DNA from: Macrotis lagotis
Taxonomy: Eukaryota > Chordata > Mammalia > Peramelemorphia > Peramelidae
DNA: 64,000 nucleotides
Assembly: GCF_037893015.1 (NCBI RefSeq)
Contig: NC_133666.1
Coordinates: 660,505,482 to 660,569,481, forward strand
Direction of reading: 5' to 3'
Shown: one piece after another, positions 51,401 through 54,875 of the stretch
Layout: every line of letters starts with the position of its first letter
Position numbering within the stretch: the first letter of the stretch is position 1
The notes under the pieces: model-generated
The model's database searches: none
What the model was told of the DNA's origin: nothing
The model's input: the letters and a program-made list of their open reading frames with translations, nothing else
Made by a program: the position numbers and the translations under genes

Positions 51401-52526
51401 GGGGTCATCTTGAGGGTAGACTGCCGGCAGGAGGGTCCAGGAAATGGGAGTGAGGCATTGTTGGGGAGAAGGGGGTACAGACAGACGGCTGGACAAGACA
51501 GGATCTTGTGATGGGACAACTGGGGAATATCCTCAGTAGGTCAGAGTCTATTCAGGGGACTTGGAAGCCTCAAGAAGAGATGAGGCCCGAGGCCCAGCCA
51601 GGCCACCTGCCAGGCCTTGATGGGGTGCAGGCCTGGACAGTGTGGTGGCATCGTCTTAGATCAGCTCAGGTCATTAGACAGGTTTATATGCTTTGTGTGC
51701 GAGGCCCTGTGAGAGAGAGGAAGCAGTCTCTTCTTCCAGGACTCTTCATTCTGTAGTGGCTCTGCTTCTTCAGTACTTTAGCCAGCAGCAGACAATGGAA
51801 CTCAATATATGAGACATCTGTTTCCCTAGAAAGGAATTTAGTAGTCCCATGCTTGGCAGAATTTACTTAAAGGAAAAACAACCTGACCCAATGGGTGCAT
51901 TTATAACCAAATTCAGCAATGTTTTATCAGCCAAATTTCAGAGAAACCTTGATGGCATCACAGAATGTCCCCGTGTATCAGGTGGAGCATTTTCTGGTCA
52001 CTTTACCATGTTGAGTAGTAGGATTCATTGAGCAGACCAGCACAGAGGTCACAGCTATGGGGCCCGATGAAGTAGAACTCACAAACAAAATAGGAGGAAA
52101 CCAACTTGGAGCAGTTTTAAGAGTTAAAACTGAGAAAAAAGCCCATTTTTGTCAAAGGGTGAACCAGTGAATGGGAATAATAGCCATTCCCCATTTATAA
52201 ATGCACACATTAGGGTAGCCCAAGAGTTAGCACCCAAAACTTTGTAAAGATGGGCTAATATACCCTCTTTGTGACTCTTCTTGTGTTGACTACCATCTTT
52301 CTGCTGTTTTTGGTTCTGAGCCTACATTCCTTACTGTTCTAGCCAGATGTGGTTAGAGGGAGTGATGCTTGTAATTTATTTCCAGCTGATGTAATACATT
52401 TTTGATAAAATTTGATAAATTAACTGAGGTTTTTTTTTTATCTTACAGAAAATGATGTTCATAATTATTTGTGTAATTGTTTTGCTTGTGATCCTTGGAA
52501 TTATCCTAGCAACAACATTGTCATAG
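10686..52526 (+). CDS. STX2: Syntaxin-2 (epimorphin), whole coding span, two C-terminal isoforms
   Basis: Ten coding steps joined in phase give a Qa-SNARE of 288 residues (exon 10a) or 287 (exon 10b), the usual length of mammalian syntaxin-2. Order of parts: N-peptide (residues 1-10, starting MRDRLPDL), Habc three-helix region (about 27-145, exons 2-6), linker (about 146-185), SNARE helix (about 190-253) with the zero-layer glutamine at about residue 225, a basic juxtamembrane stretch (KARRKK) and one C-terminal membrane anchor. Family knowledge: syntaxin-2 sits in the plasma membrane, pairs with SNAP-23/25-type and VAMP partners and is regulated by Munc18 proteins, which bind the N-peptide and Habc. 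It acts in secretion and cytokinesis, and an extracellular morphogen role (epimorphin) has been described. Intron phases are 0,0,1,1,0,1,0,0,0. Nearly every residue matches my memory of human STX2, including both alternative anchors. Expression from a CpG island suggests a broadly used gene. No stop or frameshift is seen, so the gene looks intact. Confidence 0.97.
10986..11185. repeat. TG/CG/CA alternating purine-pyrimidine tract
   Basis: About 200 bases of TGTG, TGCG and TGCATG steps in the start of intron 1. Alternating purine-pyrimidine DNA of this type can adopt Z-form. The imperfect pattern suggests an old TG repeat. Confidence 0.9.
11517..11619 (-). mobile_element. SINE, WSINE1-like, internally shortened
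   Basis: Reverse copy that lacks part of the middle and the 5' head; GTCACACAGCTAGGTAATG and GAACTCGGGTCCTCC are clear. Confidence 0.8.
11635..11780 (+). mobile_element. MIR-like SINE fragment
   Basis: CTTAAGCAAGTCACTTC, then GAGAGGGTTGGACTAGATTA and CTTCCAGGCTTTAACTCT, a typical MIR 3' half. Confidence 0.75.
11781..12559. other. Intron 1, nothing recognised
   Basis: No repeat that I can name and no exon. First-intron DNA this close to a promoter may hold regulatory sites, but none can be called from sequence alone. Confidence 0.5.
12560..13110 (-). mobile_element. L1-like 3' piece, with a SINE inside
   Basis: TTTTATTTTCTCTCC..., GCATAGACAATCAAAACAGA, and after the SINE CTCTGCATCAGTTCATATAA: reverse L1 ORF2-end and 3' UTR motifs. 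The two parts flank the SINE at 12810-12958. Confidence 0.6.
12810..12958 (-). mobile_element. SINE, WSINE1-like
   Basis: Near full-length reverse copy, with several base changes. Inserted in the L1-like piece. Confidence 0.88.
13320..13562 (+). mobile_element. SINE, MAR1-like
   Basis: Full length: GGGGCAACTAGG head, GTTCAAATTTGGCC, AAATGGCAAACTACTTTAAT, CCCAAATGGGGTCACAAAGA and an ACAACAAAA end. Confidence 0.92.
13712..13850 (-). mobile_element. MIR-like SINE fragment
   Basis: TTAAGTGACTTTACTGTGGT, CAAACAGATAGCAAGTG and GAACTTGAACTCC fit the reverse MIR core. Confidence 0.6.
14468..14751 (-). mobile_element. SINE, third family (type C), full copy
   Basis: Reverse copy with a 3' tail (TTTGTCCTTCATTCTTGAAG, GGTGATGTCATGACA) and a tRNA-like head ending in CTGCCCC. 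The tail is shared with 4185 and 31911. Confidence 0.8.
14755..16857. other. Intron 1, mostly unassigned
   Basis: About 2.1 kb without a clear SINE or LINE. Part of it (about 15780-15960) has the look of a repeat end and is listed separately. No exon-like frame with splice sites and no syntaxin similarity seen. Confidence 0.5.
15780..15960 (+). mobile_element. Possible LTR-like fossil end (tentative)
   Basis: A CTGTAATAAAGGTACCTT signal followed by GGTTGTTTGTCTTCC resembles the R/U5 zone of a retroviral LTR. No internal genes or second copy are visible. Family and ends cannot be set. If real, it is an old solo fragment. Confidence 0.2.
16858..16975 (-). mobile_element. SINE, WSINE1-like, shortened
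   Basis: Reverse copy that lacks the ACACAGCTAGG middle; tail and tRNA-like parts are clear. Confidence 0.8.
17090..17390 (-). mobile_element. MIR/MAR1-like SINEs, two overlapping pieces
   Basis: GAGGAAACTGAGGCACATGG and GACTTGCCCGGGACCACA with a second GAAACTGAGGCCTAGAGG to the left. Two old reverse CORE-SINE copies appear to abut. Confidence 0.65.
17405..17580 (-). mobile_element. MIR-like SINE
   Basis: GCACAGTGCCAAGTAATTTA, ATTATTATTCGCATTTATAG, GATGAGGGAACTGAGG: reverse MIR, about full length. Confidence 0.8.
17856..17996 (+). mobile_element. SINE, WSINE1-like
   Basis: GGGGGCAGCTAAGTGGC, then a small internal gap, GAGTTCAAATCTGGCC, TTAATAATTACCTAG and a poly(A) end. One of only three sense-strand copies inside STX2. 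Confidence 0.88.
18340..18500 (+). mobile_element. MIR-like SINE
   Basis: CTGTGACCCTGGCCAAGTCA, AGCCTCAGTTTCCTCACTTG, ATGGGATAATCATGATACC and AAAGCACTTTGCCAACC: a good MIR core and 3' half. Confidence 0.85.
18620..18770 (-). mobile_element. L2-like 3' end, tentative
   Basis: GTGCTATGGGCCAGGGTC and CTGCTCTCAAAGACCTCATG resemble the reverse L2 tail. Confidence 0.4.
18840..19800 (+). mobile_element. L2-like decayed copy, tentative
   Basis: ACAGGCTTATCTTTTTCATA, TCTGACTCCAACCCTTCCCA, CTTCCTGATCCCTCTTCC and GAACATGGGCTACTTAAATT follow the order of an L2 3' end, but similarity is weak. Confidence 0.4.
19908..20127 (-). mobile_element. SINE, MAR1-like
   Basis: GTTGTTTCAGTTGTGTCCAA, TTTGCCATTTCCTTCTCTGG and AAAGATGAGGAAATTGAGG; reverse, near full length. 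Confidence 0.85.
20155..20282. repeat. Pyrimidine (TTC/TTTC) tract
   Basis: About 125 bases of nearly pure T/C on the + strand, imperfect. Confidence 0.85.
20700..21347 (-). mobile_element. L2 LINE, 3' part
   Basis: GTGCTGGGCACTGTGGCAAG (reverse tail), AGGAAGGCTTTTTGGAAGAG, then GAACTTGAAGGAAGCCGGGA: the reverse L2 3' UTR, perhaps two overlapping copies. Confidence 0.7.
21361..21510 (-). mobile_element. SINE, WSINE1-like, with 13-bp target repeats
   Basis: Full-length reverse copy. AATAGTGTATTTT stands at 21348-21360 and at 21511-21523, a perfect target-site duplication. Confidence 0.95.
21810..21960 (+). mobile_element. CORE-SINE fragment
   Basis: GGATAGAGAGCTGTCTTCAG, GGGTTCGAGTCCCAAC and GGCCCTGGTCAAGTTCTTAA fit a tRNA-like head and core. 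Confidence 0.65.
22030..22650 (-). mobile_element. L2 LINE, 3' part
   Basis: GGGAAGAGCCTTGAAGGAAG, GGCCTGGTCAGATCTGTGCC and GTCAAGGATGACTTGTGACC: reverse L2 ORF end and 3' UTR. Confidence 0.75.
22862..23030 (-). mobile_element. MIR-like SINE
   Basis: ACTGGACAGATAGGAAAACT, AAAGTCAGAGATAGCTAGTA and a reverse tRNA-like end; old. Confidence 0.65.
23100..23225 (-). mobile_element. L2 3' tip
   Basis: GGGGATACAAATAAAACAAG and TGCCCTCCAGATAGTCTC match the reverse L2 tail. Confidence 0.6.
23226..24226. other. Intron 1, nothing recognised
   Basis: About 1 kb with a G-run at 23230 and otherwise unique-looking sequence. Confidence 0.5.
24227..24367 (-). mobile_element. SINE, WSINE1-like, older variant
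   Basis: Reverse copy with GGCAAGGCAATCAGGATTAA and an AGTAAGTAAAAAGTGTC middle; more diverged than most. Confidence 0.82.
24400..24590 (+). mobile_element. L2-like 3' fragment
   Basis: AAATTGATATTCCTAAAATA, CTCCAGCAGCCCCCTCTTGC and CTCCAGGATTAATTAAAAAC follow the L2 TGGCTCCC...AGGATCAAA pattern. Confidence 0.55.
24630..24745 (+). mobile_element. MIR-like SINE fragment
   Basis: CTTTACCTTTCTGTGCCTTA, GTTTCCTTTTCTGTAGATGA: MIR core region. Confidence 0.6.
24750..26075 (-). mobile_element. L2 LINE, long degenerate copy
   Basis: Reverse L2 over about 1.1 kb: GTGAAGGGGCTTCAAAGG, TTCTGTTTGATCCTCTAGC, GTGACATGATCAGATGTGT, GGCAGTGAGACTGATTATGG, then ORF-derived sequence further right. Interrupted by a SINE at 25386-25536. 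Open frames seen here on the minus strand are remnants of the L2 ORF, not host genes. Confidence 0.75.
25386..25536 (-). mobile_element. SINE, WSINE1-like, inside L2
   Basis: Full-length reverse copy with GACTTGTCCAGGGCCACACA; younger than its L2 host. Confidence 0.9.
26410..26480 (+). mobile_element. MIR 3' fragment
   Basis: GGCTGGACTGAATGACCTCT and AAATCTCTTTCAACTTTGAG are the end of a MIR. Confidence 0.6.
26480..27130 (-). mobile_element. L2 LINE, 3' end complete
   Basis: Starts with the reverse tail (AAATATTTATTACATTCCTA, GTGCTGGGGATACAAAAGG), then GGGAAAGACTTCCTGGAG, CTGTGAAGGGCTTTGAGGAT and AGGAACCCACTGGAGTTT. The best kept L2 3' UTR in the window. Confidence 0.85.
27460..27597 (-). 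mobile_element. MIR-like SINE
   Basis: TTTTCAGATGAGGAAACAGG, AGTAATTTGCCTAAGGTTA and CAGTGTTCTATCCACTATAC. It lies only 112 bases upstream of exon 2. Confidence 0.75.
27710..27784 (+). CDS. STX2: STX2 coding exon 2
   Basis: Acceptor CCCTTTCAG follows a long pyrimidine tract and the donor is GTAAGA. It encodes 25 residues, beginning CKSNEDG and ending DDFFHQ, equal in length to the human exon. The DHFMDDFF segment leads into helix Ha of the Habc domain. The first part ([13 protein letters not shown]) is the least conserved stretch of the protein. Confidence 0.95.
27785..28854. other. Intron 2, unique AT-rich sequence
   Basis: No repeat or exon recognised. Confidence 0.55.
28855..29735 (-). 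mobile_element. L1 LINE, 5'-truncated
   Basis: Reverse L1: T-rich tail, ATTTTACAATTTTTTCCCTA, CTTTACATTGTTTCCATGGT, CTCACTCAGCATCAGTTCAT, AATAGTGTTCCATGACATGC, CCAATTCTTTGCCACCAC, CTGGATCAAAGGGTATGCAC. It breaks off sharply at about 29735. About 880 bases of ORF2 end plus 3' UTR remain; the ORF2 part is closed by stops. Confidence 0.9.
30123..30271 (+). mobile_element. SINE, WSINE1-like, with target repeats
   Basis: Close to the family consensus (GGGGCAGCTAGGTGGCGCAG). TTAGATTGTTG stands on both sides (30113-30123 and 30272-30282). Sense to STX2. Confidence 0.95.
30364..30518 (-). mobile_element. SINE, WSINE1-like, with target repeats
   Basis: Full-length reverse copy. TAAGATGA is found at 30353-30360 and 30519-30526. 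It lies about 90 bases from the previous, oppositely oriented copy. Confidence 0.95.
30955..31150 (+). mobile_element. MIR-like SINE
   Basis: GAATCCTGGGGCCTAGGGTT and GGCCTCAGTTGTTTCTGATG with TTAGATGATTC; a C-run interrupts the middle. Confidence 0.65.
31333..31485 (-). mobile_element. SINE, WSINE1-like
   Basis: Full-length reverse copy with small losses (ACAGCTAG reduced). Confidence 0.88.
31911..32210 (+). mobile_element. SINE, third family (type C), full copy
   Basis: Head GGGCAGTGGGGTGGTGCAGT, core GACCTTGGGCAAGTTACTTA, then the type C tail: CAGATGGCTCTGGAGGGGAA, GGATGTCACCTCATTGATAT and AAGGACAAAGGACAAAAAC. Confidence 0.8.
32478..32500. repeat. (GT)n microsatellite
   Basis: About 11 GT units joined to the next SINE, replacing its usual T-rich end. 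Confidence 0.9.
32501..32606 (-). mobile_element. SINE, WSINE1/MAR1-like, 3' end lost
   Basis: GCCCAAGGTTACAAAGCTAG through GTGCCACCTAGCTGCC; the tail is replaced by GT repeats. Confidence 0.8.
32607..32733 (+). mobile_element. MIR-like SINE fragment
   Basis: GACTCTGGGCATGTCACTTC, AAAATGGAAATAATAGATAC and AGGTACATAATAGGAGGTC fit MIR. Confidence 0.7.
32979..33078 (+). CDS. STX2: STX2 coding exon 3 (helix Ha)
   Basis: Acceptor TTTTTTCCAG, donor GTAAGT. Encodes 33 residues from VEEIRNN to NPDG plus the first base of an Arg codon (phase 1). It carries most of helix Ha and the conserved [10 protein letters not shown] turn. Confidence 0.95.
33133..33710 (-). mobile_element. L1 3' end, with SINE inside
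   Basis: Reverse L1 3' UTR: AATATTTTATTTTTCC, AACATTCATTTTGGTAGG, GCAATTTGATATAGGTTATA, CATATTTCCATGTTAGTCAT and TCTGATTCTGCTCATTTCAC. It starts about 55 bases after exon 3. Confidence 0.8.
33201..33326 (-). mobile_element. SINE, WSINE1-like, shortened, inside L1
   Basis: Reverse copy without the TAATTATTAAG block; it splits the L1 3' UTR. Only about 120 bases downstream of exon 3. Confidence 0.85.
33881..34037 (-). mobile_element. SINE, WSINE1-like, with 13-bp target repeats
   Basis: Full-length reverse copy with a long T-run. ATTTGGGAGATAG stands at 33868-33880 and 34039-34051. Confidence 0.95.
34060..34555 (+). mobile_element. L1 fragment, ORF2 end and 3' UTR
   Basis: Contains AACTACTTGGGAGTCTATCT (L1 ORF2 YLGV-type block), then directly the ORF2 end (CCTATATGAACTGATGCAAA) and the 3' UTR (GAGAATGGGGTAGGGAGGAG). 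The jump suggests an internal deletion. Confidence 0.7.
34556..35274. other. Intron 3, unassigned
   Basis: About 720 bases with higher GC than its surroundings; no splice-bounded frame and no repeat that I can name. Confidence 0.45.
35275..35405 (-). mobile_element. L1 3' UTR fragment
   Basis: AACATTCATTTATAAAATTT, CCAGATTCTCCCTAGCTCC, GAGAAGGCAATCAATATGAT: the reverse L1 3' UTR pattern. Confidence 0.6.
35700..36200 (+). mobile_element. L2 LINE 3' part
   Basis: AGTAAACTCCATTGACTTGC, TAGCCTTTAAAGCCCTTCAC, CTGGGCCTTTTCTCCGATTC and GTGCTCCTTGAGGGCAAAGT. The order and spacing match the L2 ORF end and 3' UTR. The open frame it carries is an L2 remnant. Confidence 0.85.
36201..37184. other. Intron 3, unassigned
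   Basis: About 1 kb; no named repeat, no exon-like frame. Confidence 0.5.
37185..37700 (-). mobile_element. L1 3' UTR-type sequence, with SINE inside
   Basis: TTTCCCAAATATCTTTCCTC, CAAATCATCCCTTATAGCCA, ACCAACACATTAATGATGGG on the left of the SINE; AGTCACTATGTTTACTG and CTAGTTCCTTTTTCTTTAC on the right. Another L1 3' end subtype. Confidence 0.6.
37433..37586 (-). mobile_element. SINE, WSINE1-like, with target repeats
   Basis: Full-length reverse copy with 18 Ts. TGTTCTGCTT stands before and after it. Confidence 0.93.
38131..38343 (+). mobile_element. SINE, WSINE1-like, followed by a second SINE 3' end
   Basis: A full copy (38131-38283) ends in poly(A) and is followed at once by a second, older 3' half (ATTACCTAGCTGTGTGACTA to CTCATTGCCTAG) with its own poly(A). 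One SINE has landed in or duplicated the tail of another. Confidence 0.9.
38745..38935 (+). mobile_element. MIR-like SINE
   Basis: GAGTTTTGGTCCTTGGCTGA, AAGCTCATTAATTTCTTTGT, AGAGGTATTGTGAGGAATGA. Confidence 0.7.
39283..39357 (+). CDS. STX2: STX2 coding exon 4 (helix Hb start)
   Basis: Acceptor TTTTTAAAG, donor GTAAGT. Completes Arg69 and encodes 24 residues from TKEELEDLN to IRAKLK, then the first base of Ala94. Human STX2 has Lys-Ile where this copy has Arg-Thr at the junction, a mild change. Confidence 0.94.
39762..39922 (-). mobile_element. SINE, WSINE1-like, inside L1
   Basis: TGTAAAAACAAT stands at 39750-39761 and 39923-39934, so the target was the L1 3' UTR. Confidence 0.94.
42082..42222 (-). 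mobile_element. SINE, WSINE1-like, inside L1
   Basis: CAATTATAA stands at 42073-42081 and 42223-42231. Slightly decayed copy. Confidence 0.92.
42422..42461. repeat. (GT)n microsatellite
   Basis: Twenty GT units, within the L1 ORF1 zone. Confidence 0.97.
42740..42889 (-). mobile_element. SINE, WSINE1-like, inside L1
   Basis: TTTGTTCATTTTT stands at 42727-42739 and 42890-42902. Confidence 0.95.
43531..43680 (-). mobile_element. SINE, WSINE1-like, with 19-bp target repeats
   Basis: CTTTACTGGGCATTTTAAA is repeated perfectly at 43512-43530 and 43681-43699. Lies about 350 bases before exon 5. Confidence 0.96.
44049..44122 (+). CDS. STX2: STX2 coding exon 5 (helix Hb)
   Basis: Acceptor TTTTTTTCTCAG. 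Encodes the rest of Ala94 and 24 residues from [15 protein letters not shown] to RIRKTQ. The donor is GTTTGA, weaker than the other donors of this gene, but the reading frame and the match to syntaxin-2 place the junction firmly. Confidence 0.94.
44267..44475 (+). mobile_element. SINE, MAR1-like
   Basis: GAGTTCAAATCTGGCCTCAA, GTGACCCTGGGCAAACC, AAATGGCAAACCTTTCCAAT and CCCCAAATGGGGTGAGAAG. It lies within the short intron 5. Confidence 0.88.
44642..44750 (+). CDS. STX2: STX2 coding exon 6 (helix Hc)
   Basis: The acceptor TTATAG has a weak pyrimidine tract; the donor is GTGAGT. Encodes 36 residues from [12 protein letters not shown] to IQRQLEI plus the first base of Thr155. Contains the highly conserved [14 protein letters not shown] segment at the end of Hc. 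Confidence 0.95.
44780..44935 (+). mobile_element. MIR-like SINE
   Basis: ACTGTGTGACCATGAAGATG, AACTGGAATGGTAATACTTG and TTGTTGTGAGAAAAGTGCTT; fills most of intron 6. Confidence 0.8.
45009..45082 (+). CDS. STX2: STX2 coding exon 7 (linker)
   Basis: Acceptor TCTCCTTAG, donor GTAAGC. Encodes the rest of Thr155 and 24 residues, [17 protein letters not shown] to IFTSD. This is the linker between Habc and the SNARE helix, where syntaxins switch between closed and open shapes. Confidence 0.95.
45192..45329 (+). CDS. STX2: STX2 coding exon 8 (SNARE motif, first half, zero-layer Gln)
   Basis: Acceptor TTCCAAAG, donor GTAACT. Encodes 46 residues from [12 protein letters not shown] to MAMFVETQ. The final codon, CAG, is the zero-layer glutamine that defines Q-SNAREs. 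Intron 7 before it is only 109 bases. Confidence 0.96.
45330..47101. other. Intron 8, unique
   Basis: About 1.8 kb between the two halves of the SNARE motif with no SINE or LINE that I can name. Confidence 0.55.
47102..47212 (+). CDS. STX2: STX2 coding exon 9 (SNARE motif, second half)
   Basis: Acceptor TTTATTTTTAG, donor GTAAGC. Encodes 37 residues from [11 protein letters not shown] to KYQSKARR and ends in phase 0. Both alternative anchor exons attach here. The basic KARR end begins the lipid-binding juxtamembrane patch. Confidence 0.96.
47213..49811. other. Intron 9, no repeats seen; right half GC-richer
   Basis: No SINE or LINE recognised in 2.6 kb. From about 48480 to 49520 GC content is higher than around it, without an intact long frame. 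I do not recognise a gene or pseudogene there. Confidence 0.5.
49812..49939 (+). CDS. STX2: STX2 alternative exon 10a (anchor ending LSVGK)
   Basis: Acceptor TTCTTTGACAG. Encodes [12 protein letters not shown]... to GLSVGK and stops with TGA at 49890-49892. This matches the canonical human isoform anchor. A strong donor, CA|GTAAGT, lies at 49940, so the exon can be a 128-base cassette spliced on to exon 10b, which then becomes 3' UTR. The stop would be 47 bases before that junction. If the donor is not used, the exon would be terminal; no clear poly(A) site follows closely. Confidence 0.9.
50368..50613 (-). mobile_element. SINE, MAR1-like
   Basis: GTTCAGAGGTTTCAGTCTTG, TTTTCTGGCAAAGATCCTAG, GATGAGGAAATTGAGGCAAA. 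It lies between the two alternative anchor exons. Confidence 0.88.
50640..52448. other. Region between exons 10a and 10b, unassigned
   Basis: About 1.8 kb; a GC-richer stretch at about 51130-51760 has open frames of up to 113 codons but no splice pattern or similarity that I recognise. Confidence 0.5.
52449..52526 (+). CDS. STX2: STX2 alternative exon 10b (anchor ending ATTLS)
   Basis: A T-rich tract and TCTTACAG lead into [14 protein letters not shown]..., ending ATTLS with TAG at 52524-52526. It matches the second human STX2 isoform. Used when exon 10a is skipped. It keeps one lysine after KARR where exon 10a gives two, and the membrane segment is more Ile/Val-rich, like that of syntaxin-1. 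Confidence 0.93.
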   Translation, partial: KMMFIIICVIVLLVILGIILATTLS

Positions 52527-53153
52527 CAAATGCATCTCAGGAGCTAATTATCTTTGGAGCTTCAGAGCACATCTGCGGTGAAACCCACACCCAGGCTTTT
52601 CACGAATGAACCACACACGTCGAGACAAGTGGCATTCCGGCTGCTGATTTACGATTAGTGACTTCAGGGGGAAAACTCCATAAAGAGATGTGCACAAAAT
52701 CGACTGAAGGAAACTGGATGGCTGCCGTGAGTTATTGACAGATACCAAGAATTTGACAATGGGAAACGTACTTTAGGGGCCTTAAAATAAGGAATGATTG
52801 AAGACTTCAATTGTTGACATTTCAGTGTTAAATTAATCTGAAGTTTAATTAGGAGTACATGCTGTTAAGAAGCAGTTGGGTTCCAGCTCTGTGGCTTCCC
52901 CCCCCCCCCCCAGCTTGTGTGTGCTCATTAAGAGAAGTTTTTCTACTGTGTTTATTCATGTTTATTTCTTGTTGGCAAAATAATTCTAATTATCCAAATA
53001 ACTCTTTTGTAAAATGTCTACAATTTTAATATATTAACTTAATACATTAACACCTTTCTTTGTCCTATTTTTATATATTAAACATTGTCTTTGTATAAAA
53101 ACTTCATTTAATTTTTAATTCATCTTTGTACAGTATCCTTAAGTTAGTTTGTT

Positions 53154-53159
53154 AATAAA
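53154..53159 (+). promoter_or_regulatory. Poly(A) signal AATAAA, proximal
   Basis: Canonical hexamer about 630 bases after the distal stop codon, in AT-rich context. It could give a short 3' UTR. Confidence 0.55.
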
Positions 53160-54250
53160 GAAAAGTTGCCATCATCATCAAAACAGTGGACATGAGACAC
53201 CCAAATAATAATTCAAGTACCTTCTGTTATTAGCTAATAGCAAATCTTGTTATTAGGGAGTTATAAATAAATTCAAGCTGATTTCAACACCCTCTAGAAA
53301 AGTCTAGATTATTGTTATTTAACTCTAGTTCTTCCTGTTTTGTTTCCCAAGATAATAAATTAGTTACGACCCTGTAATGATAATGATTTGTTTTCTTTGT
53401 TCATTGTTTACATATTTCCCTATTTTGCAAAACTCAGATTGAAATGGAAATATGATGAAACAACCTGATGGAACACAATTTAAGAAATGATCTTTTTTCT
53501 TAAGTCCAGTTATCCCAGTGAGATCATTTCCCTGCTTAGTTGAATCTTACAGTGCTGGGTATGCTTGTGTCTGATGACCTGCACACCATCAATCCTTTAA
53601 AATTTCTTGAAGTTTACATGACTCAATGATGGTTTCAAGGTTCAGATTCTCTTTATTTGATTTCTTTGGAATTTCTCAGTATGAAGGACACTGGTGTGAC
53701 CTGAAGTGGGTGAAGTGATGCTAACTGAACACCCCTCCTACTAGTTTCACATCAGAGTAAATGATGAGAGCATTTCCAAAGGAGTGTCAGCTTGCACAGC
53801 GTGGGGTGTGACTTGAGGCGGAGGGTGGATATGGGCCTTTCCCCAGATGTTTGTTTGAATGTACATGTAGTTAGTTGCATTTGTATAGAAACTGTAAGAT
53901 GAAAATACAGGTGTACAATAGGTTACCATGAAATGGCTAAAGGCAGGCTTCTTTCAATACTACAATTATGAATTTCATTCACATTCCTGAGTATATTCTC
54001 AGTTATAATCTTTTTCATTCTATAGTGCTGCATTTTGTTTGCTTTTGATATGTGATTGTACATTTTGGAATTAATGAGTATCTTTAAACAGATGCGTCAA
54101 ACGGAATGTTTATTAATCTAACATATATTTTGCCCTATGGACGTTTGGATACTAAGCTTCTCTAGTTGGAATCCTTGTCAGTGAAATTGTTTTATATGGG
54201 CTTTTGTACATTTATTTGTCAGAATTATGTACAATTATAAACTTTGTAAT

Positions 54251-54256
54251 ATTAAA
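54251..54256 (+). promoter_or_regulatory. Poly(A) signal ATTAAA, middle
   Basis: Common variant hexamer followed within about 30 bases by a T/GT-rich stretch, as expected of a cleavage site. Confidence 0.5.
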
Positions 54257-54631
54257 CAACCAACTTTCTGTACCTTCTTGTGGGTCTGATCACATAATAA
54301 TCTTCTGGTGACGTCTTTCTGATCTCATTTGAAGTATTGGATTTTTTTAAGTTTTTATGTTTGAATTGATAGAAATGATCTTGATTTATTTTTAGATATT
54401 TAAATCAATCCACGGATGGCACACTGATGTACACAAATCACTTTTACTCATTTGATATTAGAATTTTAGAATATATTTGTAGATTTCTTTGTGACTTTTT
54501 GTAGTTTCCATTATTCTCTAAATGTTGGATGTTTCTATTAAAAGAAAACTTTCACAGAGGGCCACACAGGAAATTTATGCTTGCATTTTTATTTCTGAAA
54601 AGCTGTATGGGACAAATATTGCATCTGCATC

Positions 54632-54637
54632 AATAAA
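54632..54637 (+). promoter_or_regulatory. Poly(A) signal AATAAA, distal
   Basis: Canonical hexamer followed by ATTAAA 12 bases on and by a TTTTGTCTGTG downstream element. Likely main 3' end of STX2 at about 54650-54660. Confidence 0.65.
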
Positions 54638-54709
54638 TTGTTCTATTAAAGAAAAATACTTTTGTCTGTGACAGTCATTATATATCTGAATGTTAATAAC
54701 AATGGAGAG

Positions 54710-54875
54710 AACCTAAGGTTTGGAAGCAGAGAGACTAGATTGAAGTCCAGTATCTGCTACTGACAACTTGCACCTGTCACTTCTTTGATCTCAGTTTCCT
54801 TATTTGAACATTAAGGGGTTTGGACCAAGTCATATTTAGGACCATTCTAGCTAAAAAACTATGATTCTGTGAATT
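54710..54875 (+). mobile_element. MIR-like SINE
   Basis: TTTGGAAGCAGAGAGACTAG, TGATCTCAGTTTCCTTATTT, GGGGTTTGGACCAAGTCATA: MIR, just past the STX2 3' end. Confidence 0.78.

Larger units (their letters stand above)
52527..54660 (+). other. STX2: STX2 3' UTR
   Basis: About 2.1 kb of AT-rich sequence after the distal stop codon, without SINEs or LINEs. This contrasts with the repeat-laden DNA on either side and fits a transcribed, selected UTR. The 3' end is inferred from the last strong poly(A) signal. Confidence 0.75.
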
